A program made the position numbers and the translations under genes. This document shows positions 18,997 through 29,000 of a DNA stretch of 64,000 bases, piece after piece. Numbering within the stretch: position 1 is the first letter of the stretch; every line of letters starts with the position of its first letter. This DNA is from Pseudoxanthomonas suwonensis J47. GTDB lineage: Bacteria > Pseudomonadota > Gammaproteobacteria > Xanthomonadales > Xanthomonadaceae. The stretch covers positions 1-64,000 of the forward strand of contig NZ_AZUZ01000022.1 in the NCBI RefSeq assembly GCF_000513955.1, read 5' to 3'. The notes under the pieces are model-generated. The model saw only the letters and a program-made list of their open reading frames with translations, searched no databases and had not been told where the DNA came from.

Positions 18997-20313
18997 TCAG
19001 CCGCCTGGCGGTGGCGTGGTCGCGGGTTGTGGCTGCGGCGAGGTGGTTTGCGGCGTGGCCGGCACAGGCGTGGGTGCAGGCGTGGCGGGCGGAGTCGCGG
19101 AAGACGCCGGCGGGATCCCGGACGGCTGTGCTGCCGGCGCGGCGACCGGAACCGGCGCAGGTGCGACGCTGTTCGCCGGCTGGACGGAGGCCGGTGGACC
19201 CGGCGTTCCCGCTGGCGTGGCGGCGGCATTCGACGGTGCCGCGCCGGCCGCGGGCGTGTAGGTCGACACGGGCGCGACGGCCCGCACGCCGCCAGGCAGC
19301 TGCGCCTGCGGCTTGAGCTTCAGCAGCGCCACCCAGTCGCGCCGGTTGAAGCTGCACGCCGAAGGATTGCCCGGCCGGCAGGCCGCGGGAACGATGTCGT
19401 CGCTGGGCGCCATGCTGCTGGTGGCGGCGGCCACCGATGTCGCCGCGGCCGGCGCCGCCGCACTGGCGTCGGTGACAGGCTGCCCCGCGACGGCCTCCGG
19501 TCCGCGCAACGCGCCTTCGGCCGCGGCCTGCAACGGGCCGGGCAGCAGGCGCCCCGACGCATCCAGCGGCAGCTTGCGCATCATCACCGTGTTGAGCACG
19601 TTGCCGCCGATCAGGTACAGCGTGCGGTCGCCGCCGACGTTCGCCGCGACCACGATGTCGCAATGCGAGCGCACCGGCAGTGGCGCCTGGCCGGACAGGG
19701 CCTGGCGCAGTCCTTCCGGGCCGCGGCCCTGGTCGTCCGCGCGCAGGAAGCAGAGCAGGTCGCCCGGCGTGGGGCGGCCGGTGAACGGATCCGCGTAGAG
19801 GTAGGGACTGCCGGCAGGGTCGCGCCAGGCGCGGGCGATGTAGTCCATGTGCCGCGGGGAGCCATGGAAGCCCGGCAGCGGTGCGCGCGCCATCACCCAC
19901 GAGATGAACGCCGCCGACCATGGGTTGTCGGCGATGAAGGCGCGGCAGTCGTTGTCGGTGGCGCGCACCCCGCCGGGGTAGATGCAGCTGTTGGCACCGG
20001 CGCTGGAGGCCATCGGGTAGAGCGTGCCGCTGTCGCGCCAGTAGCGGGCCACGCGCTGCCAGGCCGGGGTGATGCCATCGGCCAGGGCCGAGCTTTCCGA
20101 CTCGGTCACGCCCAGCCAGGCCAGGCGCCCGTCGGCCTCGATGAAGGGGCGCGTCCACAGCCGGTGCTCCTCGCAGGCGGTGCGGACGATCGCCGCGGCG
20201 GCCGGTTCGATGCCGAAACGTGGCGGCAGGTCGCACACCTCCACGCCCGCGGCGGCGGCAGGCGCGGAGGGCAGGGCGAGGGCGAGCAGGGCGAGTGCGT
20301 GGTGCTTGCGCAT
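18997..20313 (-). CDS. DUF2272 domain-containing secreted protein
   Basis: The 438-residue protein has a signal peptide (cut after PAAAA, near residue 22) and an N-terminal DUF2272 domain (about 30-240) that resembles NlpC/P60 or CHAP folds. Motifs include PWSAAFISWVMARA, GFHGSPRHMDYIARA and RSHCDIVVAA, which could supply a Cys/His pair. A linker with a short Cys-containing repeat and a Pro/Ala/Thr-rich tail of about 130 residues follows and is probably disordered. Enzymatic activity is unproven; a cell-wall-related hydrolase is one possibility. Confidence 0.82.
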   Translation of the reverse strand: MRKHHALALLALALPSAPAAAAGVEVCDLPPRFGIEPAAAAIVRTACEEHRLWTRPFIEADGRLAWLGVTESESSALADGITPAWQRVARYWRDSGTLYPMASSAGANSCIYPGGVRATDNDCRAFIADNPWSAAFISWVMARAPLPGFHGSPRHMDYIARAWRDPAGSPYLYADPFTGRPTPGDLLCFLRADDQGRGPEGLRQALSGQAPLPVRSHCDIVVAANVGGDRTLYLIGGNVLNTVMMRKLPLDASGRLLPGPLQAAAEGALRGPEAVAGQPVTDASAAAPAAATSVAAATSSMAPSDDIVPAACRPGNPSACSFNRRDWVALLKLKPQAQLPGGVRAVAPVSTYTPAAGAAPSNAAATPAGTPGPPASVQPANSVAPAPVPVAAPAAQPSGIPPASSATPPATPAPTPVPATPQTTSPQPQPATTPPPGG

Positions 20314-20500
20314 GACGGGTCCTTCCCTGGGTGCGGAACGAGCTTAGCCGCCGGCGGTGGATGGGTCGTGATCGTGCCGGCAATGACGGCGGAAAACGCA
20401 AGGCGCGGCGGTGCGGGGCCAGCGGGTAACGGTTGCCGGCGTGCGCGCCGGATCCGCGCGCGGCATTGCGGCGCGAGGAAGGTGCGGCACGGCCGGCGGC

Positions 20501-21367
20501 CTATGCCGGCGGCGCGCCCAGCTTCATCGACAGGTCGATCGCGCGTACGTGCTTGGTCAGCGCGCCGATCGAGATGAAGTCCACGCCGTCCTCGGCGATC
20601 GCGCGCAGGCCGGCCAGCTCCACGCTGCCGGAAACCTCCAGCGGGATCTGTCCGTCGAACGGCGCCGCGCGGGCGATGCGTACCGCCTCGCGACGCTCTT
20701 CGGGGCCGAAGTCGTCGACCAGGATGCGGTCGCAGCCGCAGGACAGGGCTTCGCGCAGCTGCTCCAGCGTCTCCACCTCCACGACCAGCGGCAACCCGGG
20801 CTGGGCCGCGCGCGCCGCGGCGATCGCGGCGGATACCGAGCCGGCGACGCGGATGTGGTTTTCCTTGAGCATCACCGTGTCAAACAGGCCGATGCGGTGG
20901 TTGGCGCCGCCGCCGGCGCGGACCGCGTACTTCTGCGCCAGGCGCAGGCCGGGCAGGGTCTTGCGCGTGTCCAGGATCGTCGCGCCGGTACCGCGCACCG
21001 CCTCCACGTAGGTGGCGGTGGTGGTGGCCGTGCCGGAGAGGGTCTGCATGAAGTTGAGCGAGGTGCGCTCGGCGCTGACCAGGGCGCGGCTGCGACCTTC
21101 GAGCACGGCCAGCACGGTGCCGGCCTCGACGCGGTCGCCGTCGGCGACGCGCCATTCGATGCGCACCTGCGGGTCCAGTTCGCGGTGGCAGGCCTCGAAC
21201 CACGGCGCGCCGGCGACGACCGCCGGCTCCTTGCACAGCAGGCAGGCGCGCTCGGGCACGTCGGGGAGCAGGGCGGCGGTGATGTCGCCGCTGCCGAGGT
21301 CCTCCTGCAGCGCCCGCCGCACGTCGGCCAGGATCGCGTCCCGGGGCGGCGGAACCGGCGCGGCCAC
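20501..21367 (-). CDS. nadC: Nicotinate-nucleotide pyrophosphorylase (carboxylating)
   Basis: The 288-residue enzyme converts quinolinate and PRPP to nicotinate mononucleotide in NAD synthesis. Signature segments are EDLGSGDITAALLP, SAERTSLNFMQTLSGTAT, DTRKTLPGLR and the C-terminal VDFISIGALTKHVRAIDLSM. The GTG at 21367 is the only plausible start close to the conserved N-terminus; longer frames run antisense through purE. It starts 4 bases after the Trm112-like gene, so the two form an operon. Confidence 0.95.
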   Translation of the reverse strand: MAAPVPPPRDAILADVRRALQEDLGSGDITAALLPDVPERACLLCKEPAVVAGAPWFEACHRELDPQVRIEWRVADGDRVEAGTVLAVLEGRSRALVSAERTSLNFMQTLSGTATTTATYVEAVRGTGATILDTRKTLPGLRLAQKYAVRAGGGANHRIGLFDTVMLKENHIRVAGSVSAAIAAARAAQPGLPLVVEVETLEQLREALSCGCDRILVDDFGPEERREAVRIARAAPFDGQIPLEVSGSVELAGLRAIAEDGVDFISIGALTKHVRAIDLSMKLGAPPA

Positions 21368-21371
21368 CGGC

Positions 21372-21641
21372 TCAGCCCGCCGGGAAGTCGGCCACCTGCG
21401 AGGTGGCCAGCGATTCCTCGACCAGCAGCACCGGGATGCCGTCGTCGACGCGGAACACCTGGCGGCGGTCGCGGCTGACCAGGGCTTCGCGCAGCGGTTC
21501 GACCTGCACGCTGCCGTCGCCGCGTTTGACCTGGCCGGCGGCGATGGCGCGGTTGAGCGCTTCCAGGCCGCGTGCTTCCAGCAGCGCCAGCGGCTGGCGG
21601 GTATCGGGCGAGCACAGGAGATCGAGCAGCTTGCGGTCCAT
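21372..21641 (-). CDS. Trm112-like (YcaR/UPF0434) small protein
   Basis: The 89-residue protein starts MDRKLLDLLCSPDTRQPL, the usual Trm112/YcaR beginning, but only the first of the zinc-knuckle-type Cys residues is obvious. The C-terminal FRVDDGIPVLLVEESL block is diagnostic for the family. It has an insertion in the middle (ARGLEALNRAIAAGQV) longer than in the 60-residue YcaR. In eukaryotes Trm112 activates methyltransferases; the bacterial role is unknown. It overlaps no gene but abuts nadC. Confidence 0.88.
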   Translation of the reverse strand: MDRKLLDLLCSPDTRQPLALLEARGLEALNRAIAAGQVKRGDGSVQVEPLREALVSRDRRQVFRVDDGIPVLLVEESLATSQVADFPAG

Positions 21642-21670
21642 GGGCGGGAACGGTTCGCGGGGAAGACGGC

Positions 21671-21676
21671 TAGAAT
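21671..21676 (+). promoter_or_regulatory. Candidate -10 element for purE
   Basis: TAGAAT lies 24 bases before the purE ATG in the 59-base gap between divergent trm112-like and purE genes. No clear -35 is visible. Confidence 0.4.
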
Positions 21677-21700
21677 ACGGCCTTGCCACCGAGGACGGCC

Positions 21701-22225
21701 ATGCCAGCCCAGCCCAACCCGCCCGCGGCCCAGTCCGCTCCACCCCTCGTCGGCGTCGTGATGGGGTCCCGTTCCGACTGGGAAACCATGCAGCACGCCG
21801 TGCAGAAGCTCGACGCCTTGGGCGTGCCGTACGAGGTCAAGGTCGTGTCCGCGCACCGCACCCCGGACGTGCTGTTCGAGTACGCCGCCGCCGCGAAGGC
21901 GCGCGGCCTGCGCGCGATCATCGCCGGCGCCGGCGGCGCCGCCCACCTGCCGGGCATGCTCGCCGCCAAGACCGCGGTGCCGGTGCTGGGCGTGCCGGTG
22001 CAGAGCAAGGCCCTCAACGGCATGGATTCGCTGCTGTCGATCGTGCAGATGCCGGCCGGCATCCCGGTCGCCACCTTCGCCATCGGCAACGCCGGCGCCG
22101 CCAACGCCGGCCTGTTCGCGGCCGCCCTGCTGGCCGCCGACCATCCGCACATCGGCGAGGCGCTGGAGCAGTTCCGCCAGCGCCAGACCGACGACGTGCT
22201 CGCCCACGACGACCCCCGGCAATGA
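21701..22225 (+). CDS. purE: N5-carboxyaminoimidazole ribonucleotide mutase
   Basis: The 174-residue class I PurE isomerises N5-CAIR to CAIR in purine synthesis. Family motifs include [22 protein letters not shown] and [12 protein letters not shown], with the catalytic His in the second block. The ATG at 21701 is chosen over an upstream TTG. The stop overlaps the purK start (ATGA), which couples the two steps. Confidence 0.97.
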   Translation: MPAQPNPPAAQSAPPLVGVVMGSRSDWETMQHAVQKLDALGVPYEVKVVSAHRTPDVLFEYAAAAKARGLRAIIAGAGGAAHLPGMLAAKTAVPVLGVPVQSKALNGMDSLLSIVQMPAGIPVATFAIGNAGAANAGLFAAALLAADHPHIGEALEQFRQRQTDDVLAHDDPRQ

Positions 22226-23370
22226 CCACCGCAGGCATCCTCGGAGGCGGGCAGCTGGCCCGCATGCTGGCGCTTTCCGGCGCGCCGCTGGGCCTGCGCT
22301 TCCTGGTCATGGACACCGTGGCCGACGCCTGCGCCGGCCAGTTCGCGCCGCTGCTGGTCGGCGACTACCGCGACGAGGCCGCGCTGGCCGAGTTCGCCTC
22401 GAAGGTCGACGTGGCCACGTTCGACTTCGAGAACGTGCCGGCCGAGAGCGCCGAATGGCTGTCGGCGCGGGTGCCGGTGTTCCCGAACCCGCGCGCGCTG
22501 GCCGTCGCCCAGGACCGGCTGGCCGAGAAGACCCTGTTCCGCGAACTGGACATCCCGGTGCCGCAGTTCGCGACGGTGTCCAGCCGCGAGGAGCTGGACG
22601 CGGCGCTGGCCATCGTAGGCGTGCCGTGCATCCTCAAGACCCGCCGGCTCGGCTATGACGGCAAGGGCCAGTTCCGCATCCGCGCGCTGGCCGATGCCGA
22701 CCTGGCCTGGGACGCGCTGGGCGCGCAGGCCGGCAAGGTCGGCCTGATCCTGGAAGCCTTCGTTCCGTTCGAGCGGGAAGTGAGCGTAGTCGCCGTGCGC
22801 GGCCGCGACGGCGAGTTCCGCACCTGGCCGCTGACCGAGAACTGGCACGTCGATGGCGTGCTGTCGGCCAGCCTGGCGCCGGCGCGGACCGATGCGGCGC
22901 TGGCGGACACCGCCACCGCCTACGCGCGGCGCCTGGCCGAACGGCTGGACTACGTCGGCGTGTTCGCGCTGGAACTGTTCTGCCGCGATGGCCGGCTGCT
23001 GGCCAACGAGCTGGCGCCGCGCGTGCACAACTCCGGCCACTGGACCATCGAGGGTGCCGAGACCTCGCAGTTCGAGAACCACCTGCGCGCCGTGCTGGGC
23101 ATGCCGCTGGGCAGCACCGCGATGCGCGGCCATGCCTGCATGCTCAACTGGATCGGCGCCATGCCCGATGCCAGCGCCGTGCTGGGCGAGCCCGGCGGTC
23201 ACTGGCACGACTACGGCAAGGAACCGCGCGCCGGGCGCAAGGTCGGCCACGCCACCCTGCGCAGCGACGATGCGGCGGGCCTCGCCGGCGCGCTGGGGCG
23301 GGTGGGGAAGAAGCTGGGCCGCGAGGACCAGGTCGCGCCGGTGATCAAGGCGCTGCACGGCGACGCGTAA
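22222..23370 (+). CDS. purK: N5-carboxyaminoimidazole ribonucleotide synthase
   Basis: The 382-residue ATP-grasp enzyme makes N5-CAIR from AIR, ATP and bicarbonate. It begins with [20 protein letters not shown], has the ATP-grasp segment [15 protein letters not shown] near residue 140, and ends with the family's [16 protein letters not shown] region and a C-terminal beta domain. It is translationally coupled to purE. Confidence 0.97.
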   Translation: MTTAGILGGGQLARMLALSGAPLGLRFLVMDTVADACAGQFAPLLVGDYRDEAALAEFASKVDVATFDFENVPAESAEWLSARVPVFPNPRALAVAQDRLAEKTLFRELDIPVPQFATVSSREELDAALAIVGVPCILKTRRLGYDGKGQFRIRALADADLAWDALGAQAGKVGLILEAFVPFEREVSVVAVRGRDGEFRTWPLTENWHVDGVLSASLAPARTDAALADTATAYARRLAERLDYVGVFALELFCRDGRLLANELAPRVHNSGHWTIEGAETSQFENHLRAVLGMPLGSTAMRGHACMLNWIGAMPDASAVLGEPGGHWHDYGKEPRAGRKVGHATLRSDDAAGLAGALGRVGKKLGREDQVAPVIKALHGDA

Positions 23371-23489
23371 GCGGGGCCGACAGCCGGAACGGTGCGCGCG
23401 GCGCCCTGGCGCGCGCGCCTGCGGATTCCCGGAAATCGCGACGGGTTGCGGGCAGGACCCGACCGGTGCCCGCCGCTCCAGGCCGGGCC

Positions 23490-24071
23490 TTACAGCGGCC
23501 GCAGCCGCGTCGCCGCGGCCGGCCAGTCCACCACCTTCCAGAACGCGTCCAGGTAGGCGGTCTTTTCGTCCTGCCGGTCCAGCCAGTAGGCGTGTTCCCA
23601 CAGGTCGCAGGCCAGCAGCGGCGTGTCGGTCCCGGTCAGCGGGGTGCTGGCGCCGCGGGTGGCGACGATGCCGAGGCTGCCGTCCGGGCGCTGCACCAGC
23701 CAGGCCCAGCCCGGACCGGACAGGCCCAGCGCCACCCGGTTGAACTCTTCGCGGAAACGCGCCGCGTCGCCGTACTGCCGCGACACCAGGTCGGCCAGCC
23801 GGCCGGACGGATCGCCGCCACCACGCGGCGACAGGCAGGCCCAGAAGAAGCCGTGGTTCCAGGCTTCGGCGGCCAGCCCGGCGATGCGGCCGCGGCCGCG
23901 GCGCACGAGGTCCTCCAGCTCCAGTCCGTCCAGGCCGCTGCCGGCGAGCCGTTGCTGCAGTTCCTCGACGCAGGCCCGGTGGCAGGCGAGGTGGGCCTGG
24001 AGGGTGTCCGCCGACAGGTGCGGCTCGAGCGCGGCAGGGGCGAAGGGCAGGTCGGGCAGCTCGATCGGCAT
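23490..24071 (-). CDS. Fe/Mn-family superoxide dismutase with altered active site
   Basis: The 193-residue protein aligns end to end with SodB. The four metal ligands are conserved: H27, H73 (AWNHGFFW), D156 and H160 (DLWEHAYW). Two second-sphere residues are not. The position of the gateway Tyr34 is Cys (CHRACV instead of KHHQTYV), and the outer-sphere Gln69 of Fe enzymes is Glu (AAEAWNH); no Gln replaces it in the later Mn-type position. Activity and metal preference may therefore differ from normal SOD. It has no signal peptide and is convergent with purK. It could be a specialised paralogue, so I give no gene symbol. Confidence 0.88.
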   Translation of the reverse strand: MPIELPDLPFAPAALEPHLSADTLQAHLACHRACVEELQQRLAGSGLDGLELEDLVRRGRGRIAGLAAEAWNHGFFWACLSPRGGGDPSGRLADLVSRQYGDAARFREEFNRVALGLSGPGWAWLVQRPDGSLGIVATRGASTPLTGTDTPLLACDLWEHAYWLDRQDEKTAYLDAFWKVVDWPAAATRLRPL

Positions 24072-24173
24072 GGGGTTCCGGTGGTTCGGGCGTCGGCGCG
24101 GCGGCGCAGGGATTACAATTGCAACTTCAGTCTAGCCGACGCGGGCACGCGCCCCCGTCCACGGAGATTCGCA

Positions 24174-24494
24174 ATGGCGGTGATGGAGCGCATCCAGGCC
24201 GAGGTCGAAGGCCATCCGATCGTGCTGTTCATGAAGGGCACGCCGGCCTATCCGATGTGCGGGTTCTCCGCGCGCGCCGTGCAGGCCCTGCAGGCCGCCG
24301 GCGCCGGGCAGCTGCACACGGTGAACGTGCTGGAGGAGCCCGAGGTCCGGGCCAACCTGCCGCGCTACTCCAACTGGCCGACCTTCCCGCAGCTGTTCCT
24401 GCACGGGGAGCTGATCGGCGGCTGCGACATCACCCTGGAGCTGCTGGAGTCCGGCGAGCTGCAGCGCATGGTCAGCGAAGCGCAGTCGCAGTGA
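24174..24494 (+). CDS. grxD: Monothiol glutaredoxin Grx4/GrxD
   Basis: The 106-residue protein has the monothiol active site CGFS (in PMCGFSARAV, about residues 27-36), the GSH-binding segment NWPTFPQLF and the GGCDI motif. GrxD proteins carry 2Fe-2S clusters and act in iron-sulfur delivery. A nearby second ATG three codons in is possible. The stop overlaps the GTG start of the next gene, giving a coupled grxD-SDR-marC unit. Confidence 0.95.
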   Translation: MAVMERIQAEVEGHPIVLFMKGTPAYPMCGFSARAVQALQAAGAGQLHTVNVLEEPEVRANLPRYSNWPTFPQLFLHGELIGGCDITLELLESGELQRMVSEAQSQ

Positions 24495-25252
24495 GCCTGT
24501 TCGCCCTGCCCACCGCCGCCCCGCAGCCGCTGGCCGGCCGCGTCGTCCTCCTCACCGGCGCCCATGGCGGCCTCGGCGCCGCCGCGGCCGAAGCCTGCGC
24601 CGCCGCCGGCGCGACCCTGGTCCTGCTCGGCCGCAAGGTGCCCAAGCTCAACCGGGTGTACGACACCGTCGCCCAGGCCGGTCCGGAGCCCGTGCTGTAC
24701 CCGCTGGACCTGGAAGGCGCCACCCCCGACGACTACGCCGAGCTGGCCGAACGCATCCACGCCGAGCTCGGCCGGCTCGACGGCCTGCTGCACTGCGCCG
24801 CCGAGTTCCGCGGCCTGACCCCGCTGGAGCACATCGACCCGGCCGCCTTCGCCCGCGCCATCCACGTCAACCTGACCGCGCCCTGGTGGCTGCTGCAGGC
24901 CTGCCTGCCGCTGCTGCGCCAGGCTGGCGATCCGTCCGTGGTGCTGGCGGTGGACGACCCGGCCCGGGTCGGCCAGGCCTACTGGGGCGGCTACGGCGTG
25001 GCCCAGCACGGCCTGCGCGCGCTGGTGGAGATGCTGGCCGCGGAGCTGGCCGGCACCCAGGTACGCGTGGCCGGCCTGCAGCCGGGCCCGATGCGCACCG
25101 CCCTGCGCGGCCGCGCCTACGCCGACGACCTCGACCCGCGCGCCCGCGACGCCGCTGCCTACGCCGGGGCCTGCGTCACCCTGCTGTCGCCGGCCGGCGC
25201 CGCCCATCGCGGCACCATCTGGGCCCCCGAGCCCGGGGACCTGCCGGCATGA
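24491..25252 (+). CDS. YciK-like short-chain dehydrogenase lacking catalytic residues
   Basis: The 253-residue protein has the SDR nucleotide motif TGAHGGLG (residues 22-29) and the general layout of YciK, including LDGLLHCAAEFRG and the WGGYG region. The usual catalytic set is degraded: the Tyr of YxxxK is present but the Lys is Gln (YGVAQHG), and the Ser position falls in AVDDPARVG without Ser. NAD(P) binding may persist without reductase activity. Translation starts at a GTG overlapping the grxD stop (GTGA) and ends overlapping marC (ATGA). Confidence 0.88.
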   Translation: MSLFALPTAAPQPLAGRVVLLTGAHGGLGAAAAEACAAAGATLVLLGRKVPKLNRVYDTVAQAGPEPVLYPLDLEGATPDDYAELAERIHAELGRLDGLLHCAAEFRGLTPLEHIDPAAFARAIHVNLTAPWWLLQACLPLLRQAGDPSVVLAVDDPARVGQAYWGGYGVAQHGLRALVEMLAAELAGTQVRVAGLQPGPMRTALRGRAYADDLDPRARDAAAYAGACVTLLSPAGAAHRGTIWAPEPGDLPA

Positions 25253-25848
25253 CCGTGCTTTCGGCGGCGCTGCTGCTGTTCCTGATCCTCGATCCGCTGG
25301 GCAACGTCCCGGTGTTCCTCAGCGTGCTCAAGCCGCTGCCGCCGCACCGCCAGCGGGTGGTGCTGGTGCGCGAGCTGCTGATCGCCCTGGGCGTGCTGAT
25401 GCTGTTCCTGTGGTGCGGCAAGTACGCCCTGGAGCTCATGCACCTGCGCCAGGAGTCGGTCTCCATTGCCGGCGGCATCGTCCTGTTCCTGATCGGCATC
25501 CGCATGATCTTTCCGCGCCCGGAGGGGCTGATGGGTGAGATCCCCGATGGCGAACCCTTCATCGTGCCGCTGGCCATCCCGCTGGTCGCCGGCCCCTCGG
25601 GCATGGCCGCGGTGATGCTGCTGGGTAGCAAGGAGCCGGACCGGCTGGGTGAGTGGAGCCTGGCCCTGCTGCTGGCCTGGGTGGCGACCGCCGCCATCCT
25701 GCTGGCGTCGCCGCTGCTGTACCGGCTGCTGGGCCGCCGCGCGCTGTCGGCCGTGGAGCGACTGATGGGCATGCTGCTGGTGGCCATCTCCGTGCAGATG
25801 CTGCTGGATGGCCTGGCCACCTACCTGGGGACGGGAACCGGCGCCTGA
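25249..25848 (+). CDS. MarC/YhgN family integral membrane protein
   Basis: The 199-residue protein has six hydrophobic helices and the MarC/UPF0056 motifs: FLILDPLGNVPVFL near the start and PLAIPLVAGPSGMAAVM in the fourth helix. MarC proteins were once linked to multiple antibiotic resistance, a link since withdrawn; the transport role is unknown. The start overlaps the SDR stop by four bases. Confidence 0.92.
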   Translation: MTVLSAALLLFLILDPLGNVPVFLSVLKPLPPHRQRVVLVRELLIALGVLMLFLWCGKYALELMHLRQESVSIAGGIVLFLIGIRMIFPRPEGLMGEIPDGEPFIVPLAIPLVAGPSGMAAVMLLGSKEPDRLGEWSLALLLAWVATAAILLASPLLYRLLGRRALSAVERLMGMLLVAISVQMLLDGLATYLGTGTGA

Positions 25849-25927
25849 CTGGGGAGTCAGGGCTTCCGGACAAAAATCCTGTCGGCGTACGGACTTGCGC
25901 GTGTTGCGCCGCAATAGATTTTTGTAA

Positions 25928-25940
25928 TGTGATGATCACA
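25928..25940. promoter_or_regulatory. TGTGAT-G-ATCACA palindrome upstream of the TonB receptor
   Basis: A perfect inverted repeat with 6-base arms and a 1-base spacer sits in an A+T-rich gap 117 bases before the receptor start. The arms resemble CRP/Clp half-sites but the spacing (3 instead of 6 between TGTGA and TCACA) is wrong for that family, so another regulator such as a GntR/FadR type is more likely. The AT-rich run that follows (GTTAATCTGTTGTTAAC) could hold the promoter. Confidence 0.4.
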
Positions 25941-26056
25941 TCACGTCTCTAGCATGTTAATCTGTTGTTAACCCCTGCAACCATTGCGGGGAAAACTTTT
26001 TCCACCTCGTCAGCCACGGGCTGCCGCCCCAAAGCCACCCACCATTGAGGCCACTC

Positions 26057-29000
26057 ATGACCGATAACCGTCGACTCCGGATGTCCAAACTCACCCTGGG
26101 TCTGGTCGCTGCACTCGCAGCCGCTCCCGCGTTTGCCCAGAGCACCTCTTCCGGTGTGGGTGGCACCGTCCTCTCCTCCAGCGGCGAGCCGGTCGTCGGC
26201 GCCGAGGTGGTGATCACGCACGTCGAGTCCGGCACGGTCAGCCGCGCCACCACCGACGCCAGCGGCCGCTACAACGCCCGCGGCCTGCGCGTCGGCGGCC
26301 CGTACACCATCACCATCGCCAAGCCGGGCGAAGGCACCAAGACCGAGGAAGGCGTGTACCTGGGCCTGAACCAGGTCAACACCGTCAACGTCCAGCTGAC
26401 CGGCGACATCACCACCCTGCAGGGCGTGACCGCGGTCGGCTACGCCGTCGGCTCCGACGTGTTCAGCGCCACCAAGATGGGCACCGGCACCAACGTCAAC
26501 CGCCAGACCATCGAGGCCCTGCCGTCGGCCAACCGCAACATGCAGGACTTCATCCGCCTCGACCCGCGCATCACCCAGGTGAGCAAGGCCGACGGCGCGA
26601 TCTCGGCCGGTGGCCAGAACAGCCGCTTCAACGCGATCCGCATCGACGGCATCGGCGCCGGCGACCCGTTCGGCCTGGAGTCGAACAACTTCCCGACCGA
26701 GCGCCAGCCGGTGTCGATGGACGCGATCCAGGAAATCAACATCGACCTGGCCAACTACGACACCACCATCTTCGGCGGCACCGGCGCGGTCATCAACGCC
26801 GTGACCCGTTCGGGCACCAACGACTTCTCCGGAACGGTGTACTACACCTACCGCGACAAGGACATGGTGCGCGAGGACCTTGAAGGCCGGATCTTCAACG
26901 GCTTCAACAAGGAAGAGACCGTCGGCGCCACCTTCGGTGGCCCGATCGTCAAGGACAAGCTGTTCTTCTTCGCCAACTACGAGAAGTACACCCGTACCGC
27001 CCCGGGCGTCAGCCTGAGCGACACCGCCTACGGCGCCGGCAACGTGACCGATGCCGACATCGCCGCGGTCATCGCCGCCGCCAACGCGCACGGCTTCGAC
27101 GCCGGCTCGCTGGCCTCGCCTGGCGACAGCAAGACCGAGATCGAGGAGTACGCGCTCAAGCTCGACTGGAACATCAACGAAGACCACCGCGCCGCCATCC
27201 GCTACAACAAGATGGAACAGAGCGTGATGCGCTTCCCGGGCATGGGCAGCACCACGGTCTCGCTGAGCAGCTACTGGTACGCGCAGCCGAAGACCTACGA
27301 AACCGTGATGGCCGAGCTGTTCAGCGACTGGAGCGACAACTTCTCCACCGAGCTGAAGGCCTCCTACAAGGACTACTCGGCGATCCGTTCGCCGTCGTCG
27401 AACCTGCCGCAGATCCAGATCCGCGGCTTCGGCGCCAACAACTCGTCGATCTACCTGGGTACCGAGCAGAACACCCACGTCAACATCGTCGAGAGCAAGG
27501 AGCTGAGCCTGTTCGGCGCGGCCAACTGGTACGTCGGCGACCACACCGTCAAGTTCGGCGCCGACCACCAGGACAACGACCTGATGAACTACTACGGTCG
27601 TAACCTCAACGGCGTCTACACCTTCAACAACCTGGCCGCCTTCGTCGCCGGTACCCCGTCGCAGTACATCGTGCGCGCGCCGCGTCCGGACGGTGGCACC
27701 TACGCCGACGTCCCGGCCGCGTTCACCCTGAAGAACACCGGCCTGTTCCTGCAGGACACCTGGGCGGTCAACTACAACCTGACCCTGATGTTCGGCGTCC
27801 GCGTCGACCTGCCTGACTACAGCGCGCAGAAGCTGCACAACCCCTTCATCGAGCAGGTCTACGGCTACGACAACACCGTCGTGCCGGACGACAAGCTGGT
27901 GCAGCCGCGCTTCGGCTTCAACTACACCTTCGACAGCGAGCGTCCGACCCAGCTGCGCGGCGGCGTGGGCCTGTTCGGCGGCGCAGCCCCGAACGTGTGG
28001 CTGTCGGGTGCCTACTCCAACACCGGCCTGAACTACGTCGAGTACACCCTGAACAACCCGGGCGCGATCTTCACCCCGGAGGTGAACCCGCCGTACATCC
28101 CGGGCAGCGCCAACAACCCGGCCTGCAACCCGATCCCGACGCTGGCCAGCTGCGCCCGCCACAACGTCGACATCATCGAGCCGGGCCTGAAGCTGCCGTC
28201 CGTGTGGAAGGCCAACCTGGCGTTCGACACCGAGCTGCCGTGGTACGGCATCGTCGCGTCGGCCGAAGCGCTGTTCACCAAGGTCAACGACGGCATCTAC
28301 GTCGAGCGCCTGGACCTGTACAACGCCGCCGGCGAAGGCCCGACCGCCTATGGCCAGGACGGCCGTCCGCTGTACTGGAACGCCGCGGGCCTGAACCCGG
28401 CCAATGCGGGCCGCTACGGCATCGACCCGGGCACCAACGGCGCCGCCACCAAGGCCAAGCGTCCGAACGGCATCGGCGACGTGCTGCTGATCCGCAACAC
28501 CAGCAAGGGTGACAGCACCCAGCTGACCTTCGGCCTGGACAAGCCGCTGCAGGAGACCTGGGGCTGGTCGCTGTTCTACACCTACACCCGTGCGACCGAG
28601 GTCAGCCCGATGACCAGCTCGCAGAACACCTCCAACTGGGGCAACACGCCGATCTTCTCGGTCAACGAGAACGTGGCCTACGACTCGCGCTACGCGATCA
28701 AGGACCGCATCAGCGGCCAGCTGCACTGGCAGAAGGCGTTCTTCGGCGACTACAAGACCCGCGTGTCGGCGTTCTACGAGGGTCGTAGCGGCCGTCCGTT
28801 CAGCTACATCTTCTACAACGACGCCAACGGCGACGCGACCAGCGCGAACGGTGCGGGTTACTTCAACGACCTGTTCTACGTGCCGGCCGGTCCTGGCGAC
28901 GTGCTGTGGACCGGTGGCGCGGCGATGGAGCAGCAGTTCTTCGACTGGCTGGCCAAGCACCCCGACCTGGCGCGCTACAAGGGCCAGGTGGCTCCGGCCA

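Noticed and set aside
25928-25940. CRP/Clp binding site
   Set aside because: Half-sites TGTGA/TCACA are only 3 bases apart instead of 6.
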